A DNA stretch of 64,000 nucleotides, taken from contig JACGWO010000005.1 of assembly GCA_034509735.1 (NCBI GenBank), positions 23,492,383 through 23,556,382 of the forward strand, read 5' to 3'. The stretch comes from Sesamum alatum. Its lineage: Eukaryota > Streptophyta > Magnoliopsida > Lamiales > Pedaliaceae. The position numbers and the translations under genes were made by a program. A model generated the notes under the pieces. The model was not told where the DNA came from. It was given only the letters and a program-made list of their open reading frames with translations, and ran no database searches. Shown piece by piece: positions 1-10,689 of the stretch; the stretch's first letter is position 1; every line of letters begins with the position of its first letter.

Positions 1-124
1 ACAAAACAAACCAAGATTGTTAGTTTCATTACATGCTATCTACTAATTGGAGATATAATAGACTTCTGACACATCAGCTTCAAAAAAACGAAATGGAGAA
101 GACTATTTAGAGAAAAGCGCTCAC

Positions 125-3100
125 AAGTCAGAAGCAAGGGCATCTCCCCCAGGGCTATCAATTCGGATGACAACAGCTTTATACTTTTTTGACACTGCAG
201 AAAACTTTTCAGTAATAATCAGAGAAGAGCATAAAAATATAAAATAGGAATCAAGATAAATACTACGGAGGAGACTGATAAAGCTGATTATCCAACAGAA
301 GCGTTCTCCCTTGGTGACCAATAATCTAGAAAATAGGATACAAAATGTTTCAAGAACAATCTCATTTGAATGAACAAATACTATATTCAGTGACAGCCAG
401 CAGAAAATCCTGAAGAGCTCTACCTATGTTTTCATAGATTACATAAATCAATATGTAATGAAGTAGTAATTTATCTTTTCTCCTCAGAAGGGCAGAGAAA
501 CTTCTATTCTTAACACCACCACATAAGGATGGTGAGGCTCTTGTTTCAGTTTACAAGAAGACTAAGCTTAGTTGTTTAGCACACAAAATAAAAATAGAAG
601 TTGGCCGAACTATTAAATTAGTTTGTCCAAAATCATAAATAACTTATACATTTACCTACGACAAATCTAGGTAAACCATCAGAAATGGTATTATTGCATT
701 TTGCTGCAAATCAGTGCATAACTTTCAAATGAAACTTACATTTTTATTATAATAGAGATTCAATTATATGTCCCTTCTTTCTGTATACTAGTTTCAAGTT
801 TCTACGCTCTGCCTAACAACCCCCACCCCCCACCAATCAAACACCGGTGGTGCTATTTCTGAGAAAAAAACGTAAAAATTGTTGGTTGTGAATACAATGC
901 AATTCTCCATTATTTCCCCATGTATGCCAAAATACTGGCATTAAGTGGAAGCAAAATTTCAATATTAGCTGCAAGTCCGAAAAAGAAAGACCATTGATAG
1001 ATTACTTATACCTCCCCCATGGTTCTTCCAAAGTACAAAAACAAACCCTACGCCTCCTTCGTCAGTAAGGGAGGCAAGTGTAATTATTTCAAATTTCATA
1101 GGGACAGACTAGACAAATTTCAGCTTACATGCCTACTCAAATGGCAACAAACCTACACATCAGATTTGTTGAGAGAACATTGATAACCATCATATCTGCG
1201 GATCTATAAGTTGCGGACCTCAGTTATTTATAGTTAGGAGTCTGAAGAACATTAATATTTGTAAGGCAAAAGCTCCACTTCTAGCATCCTATTTTTTCCC
1301 TTTAAAATTTCTCTGGTGTATTTCTATCCTCTCTTATAACATAAGAAAAAAATCTTTGCTGATATTATAAGAAAAAGGTAATTGGTTATTGTCCACATCA
1401 AACATTGTATTGGTACTTGTCACGGGCTAACTCCAGCAAAAGTGAATTCCATCTTCTAGGTCTTCCTATGGCTTTCTGCAAGTCTGTAGAGGGGCTCAAA
1501 GTCAAGAATTAATTGATCCCTCTTAACTAAGTAGAAGCTCTACCAAGACCCATTTCGAGATGTTGATCAAATTTTCTAGAAGAAACTTGTTTCCTGAGAA
1601 ATATAGATTAGATTTGTAGGTGTCAAGTAGGAGTGTGAAACTGTTCGATCAGTCCCTCGGTTACGCTCTTTACCTCTTGTATCTTCAGCATAGTTCTCTT
1701 GTTTAATCACATATCTGCACCATTAATGAGCCTTATGTGTAAAACAAAAGCGAGAATATTAATTATTCACTAGCAAACGCCCAAGTACCTCTTATACTGC
1801 GAATCTTTTCAATGAATTGCTCAGCAATAATCCTTGAGCTGGGTGTCCTAAATCGGCCTTGTGTCCTGCTAATGCTCCCTGATGCTCTAATTATAGCTAT
1901 ATGGTCTTCATAGCCAGTCAAGCCCAGAGTCCATCTCCTCACACTACTGTATTTCCTGCATGCATTACAAAACCATGCTTCACACCATTTCTTTGGAGAA
2001 AAATGAGTATATTAACACCCAGGAAACGACAAGTGAGTCAAAACATGTTACTTAACAACCAGAATCAGGAACAACCCAATGAAAAATTGTTAAACCAAAA
2101 CCTATAGCAAGATATATGCAAAAGAAAAAACAATCAAAGCTGAGTTCTGTTGCCAAAAAACAAAAAAAAGAAAGAAAAATCTTTTGGAAGGCAGGCGGAA
2201 CTTAGAGGCCATTTTGATCAGCCTAAACATAGATGAGCCAAACACATGTCGCTCGAAAAATAAACAGAGTCAGCAACATCTCAAAGTGACCATCTTCATG
2301 CACTAACCTTATCAGATTCAAGACCCTAAACCCATAACTCTCCAAACCAACTTTATTTGGGAACTGGGTGTCTGCAGCTTAAGATAATGAACGATGCTAT
2401 AGAGCTCAATGATGATCATTTTAACTGTTTCAAGTGCAGAACACCCATGAGGAAACAGCAACTTCAGACAAGTATGCTAATATACTATGGCTAATCAAAA
2501 CTGATGTACAAAAATTAAGCTAAATAGCTACCTGTAGCCAACGGTAGGAAGTCTTTTTGTGTTTGGGATTCCCAAGCGTTTTCTCAACAAGCACATAACC
2601 TGAAATTCAAGAATATAACTATCTATATTACAAAAGTATGAGTAGCTTAGAAAATTATGTGTTTCTCAACTTTTTTCTAATACCTAATATAGCTCCCTAA
2701 TGAATATAAATTCTTAATTCACATATACTTATAAGTAATTCTAAAAGTAACTTTGTAATTAGATGTTAATCACTTGTAAAGTTAAATGGTAGTAGGGTAC
2801 TAATGGAACTTTAAATAAATTAAATAGCAGCAATAGAAGAATAATAAGAGGAATGATAACATTTAATAAGTTAGCTGGTGTTGGGTGTTGGGATTCTAAC
2901 GTAGACTAAAACAAATAATAATAAAGATTAAAAGAGAATAGATGCACAGCAACATCAACAAATTGATCAATGAAAAAGCACATTAGTTTGAATTTTCTAA
3001 AAAGTCTCTTCTTCATTCCTTGATCGGCAATCAACATGTAGGTACAGTGCGGAAAATTGTCAAAGAAACTTTTTGATGAGTGTTTGATAACATTTAAATT

Positions 3101-6100
3101 AAACACGTCCATAACACAAGTGGTAAGATTCTATGGAGCTAGAACAAATAAAATATTAATAATAAAAGGAATTGTTAATACTTACTAAGTTAACCGATGC
3201 TGGGAAAATTAAAACAAATAAATTAGAAAGTTACAAGATACATAACAACAGCATTGACAAACTGATCAAAAAGAAATCACATTATTTTAACTATTTTGGC
3301 GAGTCTCTTATTTAGTCCTCAGTTATCAATTGACAGGTACAATGTGAAAAATTCTTAAACAGACCTTTTGGTGAGAGTTTAGGAAGTGATAAAGTAAACA
3401 TGTGCGTAACGAAGAACACAATAGGCGTCCAAAACTTTACATGAAAATAATGAAGTACATTGATGCATCTCAATTAGATTTTCCAACACTAATACAATAA
3501 ATACAAATATACACAATATTCAACATCAATAGGATCCAAGAAACAATTATGATAGAGGTGTCATTTATCCCCAAGCATGCATATCATCATTATCCTTGAA
3601 AATTCTATCAGAAAGTTCCACAGTTTTTTCACATATCAGTAGTATAGCTTGAAAGGAAATATTGAGATTTTTAAGCAATGTTTACTTCATCATTCGGTTA
3701 TCTGTTTAAATTCTTAAATCTATTGCATTCAAAGCATATGATCTTTAAACTTTGATTCAAAATTCAACTATTTTTTATGCACAGCATATAGCTTTTTAGA
3801 CATTTAAATAAAGATGTCGAAGATCCTAAATTGAAGCATATTCTTTTTAATCCCCCTCAATGAAATTAAAAGTTGAATGTTTACTGTTTAGACTGATAAA
3901 AGTTAAAATTAAGCGTTTAACAAATGTTCAAAACAAAATAAAGTCAAACATAAGTTCACTAATCAAATAAGTAAAAGAAGAGCTATTTCAGTTACAGCTA
4001 TTGACATGAAACAGGATCAGTAAATCAACTTAAACTGTATCTAAAAAGCCTACTACAGTCAATTTTACATTAAATTGCTAATATATATCACCATTTCCAC
4101 AAGTTATACAGAGGCAGAAATATGCTTACCCCTCAACTTTTCTTTTTATCAATTTATTTACTTGGCTATCAATTTCTCTGACCACTTGAATAATTTTATT
4201 TTCTATAACTTACAAGAATTTCATCGTGTCTAATTTTTAAAAAATAATTTTAAGATGGTGATGCATGAACAAGCTCCTCCGATGAATTCCAAGTCAAATA
4301 ATGTCGATGTAGTACTGATAATTAGTTTTAATTATTTAAATTAATGTAGACTTAATATTATTCATGCGATGCACGCAAACATATCAAGACAATGAAGATT
4401 GGATATCATGAAATGGCAATTGACTAACCTAAGTACCATAGAGAGGTAGAAACATAATAAAAAAAATCAAAGCACGTAAGAGAACAATGAACATAATGAA
4501 GCAAATAAATTGAGAGGAAGAGCAATGAATACGAAAACTTGAATAAGGACAGATAGGTAAGTATATTCAACATGCTAGTAAATTCCGAAAAGAAAAGAAA
4601 GTTGGTCTGTCCCTCATCAAGTGCTAACTTGAACACAAGAAAGTAGATAAAATCATGTATACAGTAATAATGTGATACCACTAACTCTCGAGGCTCGACC
4701 ACTACTTCTAAAGGCAAGTGTAAAAGGACACACTTTGCTTTTTCAACTCTTATCTAAAGTTCGAAAGCAGTTAGACTGGATCCTTAATTTTGGAGCATAG
4801 GGACATAAAACATAGTGAGGTCTATGTTCACCAGAACATATTCATGAACGAAAATATATGTTGTATTAAGCAAAAGCCCTGGTAAACAGGAATGCCAGAA
4901 GCATTAAATTGAAGCTGCTAACTTAACACAATTATCTGCTACAGTTTTGAGATTGAGCATATCATAAGAACTGAGGAAAATTCCTATCGCACCCAACTTT
5001 TCAGGAAGAAATGGGAGGACTACCTCATCATCATATTTAATATCTGTTAGTAAGCCTTCTTCTTTCATTCTCTCAACTTGATACACTCCTTCATTGATAA
5101 AATTTTCAATATCTTCCTTTTTCTTTCCTGCACAAGACAAGAAATCAGCAATGAAGTGTCACCAAGAACAAGACCTAAATACCAAGGGCACTAGCACCTT
5201 TTGCAAGTGAAATTTTGTCAAGCCAATTGCTGTAGATGTTATCAAGCAGAGCAGTCAGCATCTCACGGTTCTCATCAGACATACTCTTACGTGTAAGTTG
5301 ATCTCCAAGAGTCTTGTATTTACCAATCCTCTCGACCTGTGCTTCAATACCAACTTTCTCAAGCACACCTACAAATGATAAAGAGGTTTAATTCAGTTTG
5401 CCATCATTAGAAAGTATGTATGACATTTTTCATACTACTAAAAGCATTTTTCATTTTCAAAATGTTAAAAATCAGTTGAATGTTAGCCCTCTAATTAATG
5501 GAACCAATTCATATCTTGAAAAAAACAATTAAGCAGGACAAAACTTCAATTTCAAATATGAGCAATTCCAGATTCCAGTTAATTGCATAGAAAACGGAAG
5601 GTTTTAGTCTGATTCTAAGAACTCATCCACAACCTAGAACTCTTCCCATGAGGAAGGTGAGCAGGGCTTGTTCTTGAATTAGGTGGGTCATTGGTGGTTT
5701 TAGGTGATTTATCCATTTCCCCAGGGAGGTACAAAGTAGGGCGTATTGAAGCTACAATCACATATTATCATCAAATTACAAAGCAACAAGAGCTTCAGTC
5801 GGAAATAAATTTGGTCAAAAACCTGCAAAACCTACAGTGACCTCATGGCACAATATTTCACTAGTTACAGTTGAAAAAACAACAAGAATTCTTGTTTCAC
5901 CATGTGGAAGAATCCTTGACAAAGATCAGGTATGCAAAGTCTGGTATGAGTTCACTTTGTAAACAAATTTGTATTCCTCCATAAGGTCACCAACTCAAGG
6001 CTAACCAGATTTTGACTTGATGTCGCATCAGATCCTTTTTTGTGGCTTATATTAAGTATAATAAAATATTTTCCACAGCCATTTTTACCAGCTCACCTCC

Positions 6101-9100
6101 AAGAAATGAAGCCTGAACAAGTAACCCATACAATCCAACATAGGCACTTGGTGGAGCATAAAGCTCTTCACAAGCACAGCCAATATAATACTCTTTCACT
6201 CCACAAGCAGGCACATAGCCTATGATGAACTTACCTACAATAAATAGCAACCTGCACATTAAGACAAAGAACTATCCAGTGTATATTTTCAGACTAAATA
6301 CTTAACGACAAAGTAAAAGAGAACACAAGTATTGAAACAAAGAATCCCTTCCCGAATCACATCGTAGGAGCATGGTTTGTCTGGTAACTTTAGAAGTATG
6401 AGAATAATCTAACATTAAAGCAAAAGAATAAACTATGTCTTGCCGATTTCCATAATTATTTTTGCAATAGAAGTATAACACATATCAGTCTGTAGAAAGC
6501 TTGCACAGAGAACAAACCAAATGGAGAACATATGAGTGCTCGACAAATATCTTTATACATTATTCCAGAAATAATGTGGAACAAATGCTTTTCACAAAAT
6601 TTTAGATCACAAATGGTGTGATAGTCCAAAATAACCCACTGCCTATGCAATGTCCACCACCGAAAGTCGCAGTTCAATGATCACAAGATAGATGGCAAAC
6701 TTTGTCACTCTCAAGCAGATATGTTACTAGATACATGTACACATAACTAATAAGTATACAGCAACAAACAACAGTAAAAACGAAAAAGATTACCTTTGGT
6801 ATTTCTTGAGAATCAAAATCAATCAAATGAATTTGATATAGCAATAGCACCACCATAGCAAAATATTGATTTTATATAAATTACTACGGAAGATTCTTTC
6901 CAATTTTGTATTTTTCACATGTCTATTACACCTATATATATAGGCGATATTGTAATTGCAATGCGAGAATAACATAATTTAGCACTTTGGGCATTTGGCT
7001 CATGGACGTAAGGCATATCGTCGAACCACGTAATTGCTTATTCTTCTTCTCTCTACATTTATAATTTCGTTGTGATATCAGAGCACGTTGTAATTTGTCT
7101 TCATTTTTCTTGTGATTTGTCAAGCATGATGTTCATTCCATCACTTCATTCTAACCTTCCACTAAATCCTCATTTCTTTTCTCCATGGTGTAAGGATTTG
7201 TATGCCATGTGACCTCATACTAGTTGTCTGATCAGGCTGACATAGATGGGTAACTATCACATGACCTTTCTCTTGCTACTTCTCAAAATCTGACATTGGC
7301 TCAACGAGATGTGCAACTATTTTCATTTCAACATTAGCTAAACACTCCAACATATTTCTACGTTCAACTTGCAGGGGAGTGGAGAATCAAAATCAGATCA
7401 AAATGGTTTGTGATGCTTCAGATGGCAGAATATTTAATTTTATTTAAATTGATATTTCCAATTTTATATTTTTCACAAGATATTACACCTAGACATATAG
7501 GTGATATTGTAATTGTGATGACAAGAGAGAATAATATAATTAGCTCTTCGGGCATTTGTCTCGTGGACGTAGACCATATCACCGAACTACATAATTGCTT
7601 GTTTTCTTCCTCACACTTCACCTATTTATAATTTTGACAGTATCAATGAAAGAAAATAATGAGGACTTGAATAAGCAACATCTACACTAATTATTGTACT
7701 CCTTTCATGAGCTTTTAAGGCTTCATTTTTTGAAAGGCTTTAAATTGTGCAAGGGAATAGTAGAAGTTCTAAACTCACGAATAAGAATTAGAAAGTAGTC
7801 AAATGTAAATTGATTTGGTGCTTATCATTTTGGAGGGAACTTGAAGAAATCAAGCAATCCCTTGAACAGTTGAATCAGAGAAAACTTCTCCAACAAGGGA
7901 GCTCACAAAATGGCAGTGACAAACCCATAAAAAGTCTTACTATTGGATTTGCAGTATCAAGTTTAGATACTTTGTCCTAAGGAGTCTTGCAGACTAATCC
8001 TACAATAAAGAAAAGCCTCTAATAATAGCAGTTGAAATTTTTAATATTAATTATCTCGAGGATCAAGTTGATGCCAGACCAACCACAAGTGGGAAGAAAT
8101 AGAATAGTCACCTGTCACCCATGTACTAAAAGAAATATGCATGGTAGTGATTTGGTTCCATGCTTGGTCCTTGAATAGTCACACCACTTAAGCCTGGCCA
8201 TACCCTATATACAGCCCCTAGAGGAGATCAAAGGCACAGATCTTAGGGTCTGTTTGGTTTCATTATTTTCATATTTTATGCTTTAAATTTGAGGTTATGT
8301 GCGAAAATGAATATATGTTTCCGATAGTTGAGTTTTAAAAGAATAATTACTGAATTGATATTGTTAATTTACTAAGTTGACAGTTTTCATTTGACATGTG
8401 ATGTGACAGCAAGAAAATGTGTTTGATTCACTTGTTTAAAATGTGATTATAGAATGTGGGAGACTATGCTCAAAAAACTGGATTTAGAATCTAGAACACG
8501 GGGCCCGATATTTCACAATTGAATCCCCCAAAAAAACATTGCTAGTCATTTTTAAGTTTGAAAATGAAACTAACAGGGCCTTTCCAGATTCACAGTTCAA
8601 GAAGATTGAGCAGACAAACAGAGAACTTCAGAGAAGGTACCTGATTTCTTAAAATTCAAAATGTGCCTTCGAATCTCTTCTAGCTTTCCCCACCCACAAT
8701 TCAATGTATCAATGTGGAGGTAAATACCCACCACACGAGGATCATAAGCTGCTTTTTCAAAATTTTCACAAATTTGAGGTAAAGATAGCGCTCTGGAAAA
8801 GCTCTTCAGCTGATCGGATATCTGACATATATGACTTGCATTAACTTTACACCCAACAGCCAAACCAGTATACTATAAAAGAAATTAACTTCACTACTTG
8901 TTCAAAACCTGTTCCTACTGCTTTTCTTCCTTCTTGAAGCTTACTTCATAATCTTAATATCAAAAACCCCATCATCAAAAACAACTCCCTCCCTTCCAAA
9001 ATTTCCAGAACATACATCCCACCAATATCCAAATGCAAAAACCTCATTTCTGCCTTTAAAACTCACCATAAAAAGGTAGGAACACGACACTGAAAAATAA

Positions 9101-9513
9101 CTAATTAATGTTCATGCCAAAAGGAGAAAAGACAACCAACATTTGTAAGACCAAAAACGTAAACAGAAATAATTAATAACCTCTCCGCGCAGTATGATCT
9201 TCAGAACACTGCCCTTCTCGAAGCGTTCCCAAGGCAAAGCAAAGAACAACCTAGTCTTCAGCAGAAACTCTTCCCACGCAGCGCGCTGCTTAAAAACAAA
9301 CTCGCCATTCGGATACTTTCCGTCATCATAGCCAATCCTCTCGCCGTCATCACCAATACTCCTCGGCGTCTCCGCTTTGGTTTCCCTATTGACATCAGCT
9401 GAAAATGTTCGGAAATGGAGGACGTTTAGAGTGAAGCGTCGAAACTTGGGAGTGAGCAATTGATCCTGTGAGAGAGAACTGAAGCGGCGACTATAAAGAA
9501 GAAGTTTCGACAT
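125..9513 (-). CDS. SPPA: Chloroplast signal peptide peptidase SppA (protease IV), exons 1-8, gene 3' end outside window
   Basis: Plant SppA is a thylakoid-associated, light-inducible serine protease of the S49 family. I placed eight exons by protein similarity and GT/AG borders (minus strand): 9181-9513, 8641-8821, 6097-6234, 5198-5368, 5024-5127, 2532-2599, 1789-1955 and 125-194. Their phases join without a break (0,1,1,1,0,2,1,2), giving about 410 residues from ATG at 9513; the plant protein is near 680, so the C-terminal 40 percent lies left of base 1. Residues 1 to about 60 are rich in Ser, Arg and Leu, as in a transit peptide. Exon 2 carries GIYLHIDTLNCGWGK, exon 3 EYYIGCACEELYAPPSAY, and exon 4 RIGKYKT, whose second lysine (about K236) aligns with the E. 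coli general base K209. Exon 8 has IRIDSPGGDALASDL. The catalytic-serine motif ASGGYY is not in the window. No frameshift or in-frame stop is seen, so the gene looks functional. Several introns exceed 1 kb because of transposon debris. Confidence 0.93.
195..1788 (-). other. SPPA intron 7, no recognisable element
   Basis: About 1.6 kb of AT-rich intron between exon 7 (ends ATAAGAG before GTACTT) and exon 8 (starts after CTGCAG). I see no coding block, terminal repeat or LTR end in it. Confidence 0.6.
2830..3420. repeat. Diverged tandem duplication of about 290 bp in SPPA intron 5
   Basis: Two consecutive segments, roughly 2900-3125 and 3205-3420, share the same ordered blocks: AAACAAATAA, a block reading CATCAACAAATTGATCA or CATTGACAAACTGATCA, GTCTCTT, a block with GTAGGTACAGTG or ACAGGTACAATG, and a closing block with TTAAACACG or GTAAACATG. 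They differ at many positions, so the duplication is old. No coding potential is seen. Confidence 0.6.
4150..4730 (+). mobile_element. Helitron-derived fragment inside SPPA intron 5
   Basis: Plus-strand sequence collinear with the first two exons of the coding Helitron at 54.68-55.30 kb. Both start with the block TTAAGATGGTGATGCAT (4249 here, 54769 there), then share the region around ATATCAAGACA...GGATA(T/C)CATGAAA and AAGTATATTCAA further on. In the Helitron this encodes MVMHQTN and KLDTMKRKYANLSTKERQEY. Here the reading frame has stops and the first donor site GTAAGG is lost (GTCAAA). It lies antisense to SPPA and is presumably spliced out. Confidence 0.75.
6896..7090 (+). mobile_element. 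Ty1/copia LTR 3' end with primer-binding-site remnant, in SPPA intron 2
   Basis: The segment has the layout of the R-U5 end of a copia LTR: GGGCATTTGGCTCATGGACG, CGAACCACGTAATTGC, then the block TTTCGTTGTGATATCAGAGC. The last part (about 7073-7085) resembles the initiator-Met tRNA primer site TGGTATCAGAGC typical of copia. No internal coding region follows, so this is a truncated relic. It lies antisense to SPPA. Confidence 0.7.
7438..7635 (+). mobile_element. Second copia LTR end relic in SPPA intron 2
   Basis: Close relative of the 6.9 kb segment in the same orientation: TTTTTCACAAGATATTACACC, ATAGGTGATATTGTAATTG, GGGCATTTGTCTCGTGGACG, CCGAACTACATAATTGCTTG. It ends before the primer-site block. 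The short open frames on both strands here are incidental. Confidence 0.65.
8246..8580. mobile_element. MITE with about 23-bp terminal inverted repeats, SPPA intron 2
   Basis: The left end reads GGGTCTGTTTGGTTTCATT and the right end, reverse complemented, GGCCCTGTTAGTTTCATTTTC. The 335-bp interior is AT-rich and non-coding. Three-base flanks TTA (left) and TTT (right) could be a decayed target duplication of PIF/Harbinger type; a hAT origin is possible. Confidence 0.6.
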
Positions 9514-9670
9514 TATACTCGGGAATACAAACGCCCGTCTTTTTTAGTCTTTTGTCCCGACAGAATGCAAGCGGTCGGACTTGGAATGAACGGGAAAAAT
9601 GCAACCACCCCCGATCCGCATGTGATCTCGGGTAGGTACACGATACTCCGTGGAAAATAAATAAGTGAAA
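9514..9670 (-). promoter_or_regulatory. SPPA 5' leader and proximal promoter
   Basis: Short region between the SPPA start codon (9513) and the neighbouring long-TIR element. It is noticeably more GC-rich than the sequence on either side. No convincing TATA box is seen apart from an AT-rich stretch TTATTTATTTT near 9655-9665 on the minus strand. The call rests on position only. Confidence 0.4.
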
Positions 9671-9671
9671 A

Positions 9672-10503
9672 TTGACAAATTGCATTTCACCCCATGCATT
9701 TTCAAAATTCACTTAAAAGTCCCTGTATTTTAAAAATAGATAAAAAATACAGCAAAAAGCCCCTAGGCACTCACATTGTACGAGTGGGTTTCATTTATTA
9801 CCTTTTTTTGGATTATTGTATGGATGAAAATATCCATTTTGCCCCCTTTTTTTGCAATTTCAATATATTTTAATAAAAGAATACTATTGATTCATTTAAA
9901 TTACTATTTAATCTAAATATATTTTAATAAATTATACTTATTTATGAAATGTATTAATTAAATATCAAAATACCTAAAATTTTAAATTATTAAATTTGAA
10001 ATTGAAAAAATCACAATACAAAAATTGAAAGGGCAGTCGTCGTCCCCCTTTTTGAAGGGGGCGACCTGCAAGGACGACGTTGCGTCGCCCCTTCTTGAAG
10101 GGCGATCGTCGCCCCTTTTCCATTGGGTGACGGCAACGTCTCCTAGAAGCCATCGCCACCCACAAAGCGGCGGCCTCTGCGTATAATGTATATATATTAT
10201 ATATGTGTATAGGGTATATATAATTATTTATATATATATAAAAATAAAAATATATTTTTAAAATTACTTGAAATTTGGACCGCCCATTTTTTACCTATTG
10301 AAGACCAAGGGCTATCTGGACAAGGGTATAACGGGCAATTTAGTAAAAAAATTAACATCGTTAACCCCAATTGACGGAAGGAGAAAGTGTGTTTAATTTT
10401 TAAAAACACAGGGGGCTTTTTGCCTATTTTTTTAACACAGGGGTATTTTTAGCTTACTTTTGAAAACACGGGGGGGTAATATGTAATTTTGCAAGTGAAA
10501 TAC
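9672..10503. mobile_element. Long terminal-inverted-repeat element with GC-rich core (Mutator/MITE-like), upstream of SPPA
   Basis: Left arm (about 9675-9765) and reverse complement of the right arm (about 10385-10500) share in order AAATTGCAT or AAATTACAT, TTTTCAAAA, CCC(C)TGT(A/G)TT, AATAG, and GCAAAAAGCCCC. The arms are about 100 bp. The core at 10030-10165 is strikingly GC-rich, with repeats around CGTCGCCCC and CTTGAAGGG able to form hairpins. No transposase frame is visible. The element ends about 160 bp from the SPPA start codon. Confidence 0.6.
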
Positions 10504-10689
10504 CCTAATACTCCTATATAAAGGCGGTGTAATACACGTGCCTTTCTTTTGATTTTATTTGATTTTTAAGCATAAAATATTATTTTTTATATATATAATA
10601 TAAGATGTACAAAAAGTATAATAATATCTATAATATATTTTTTACCTTTTAAAAAATATTATTAATATATAAAAAATATATGACTTCTA

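Noticed and set aside
9491..9712. 73-codon minus-strand frame upstream of SPPA exon 1
   Set aside because: It overlaps the SPPA start in another frame and runs into the transposon arm; no conserved motif.
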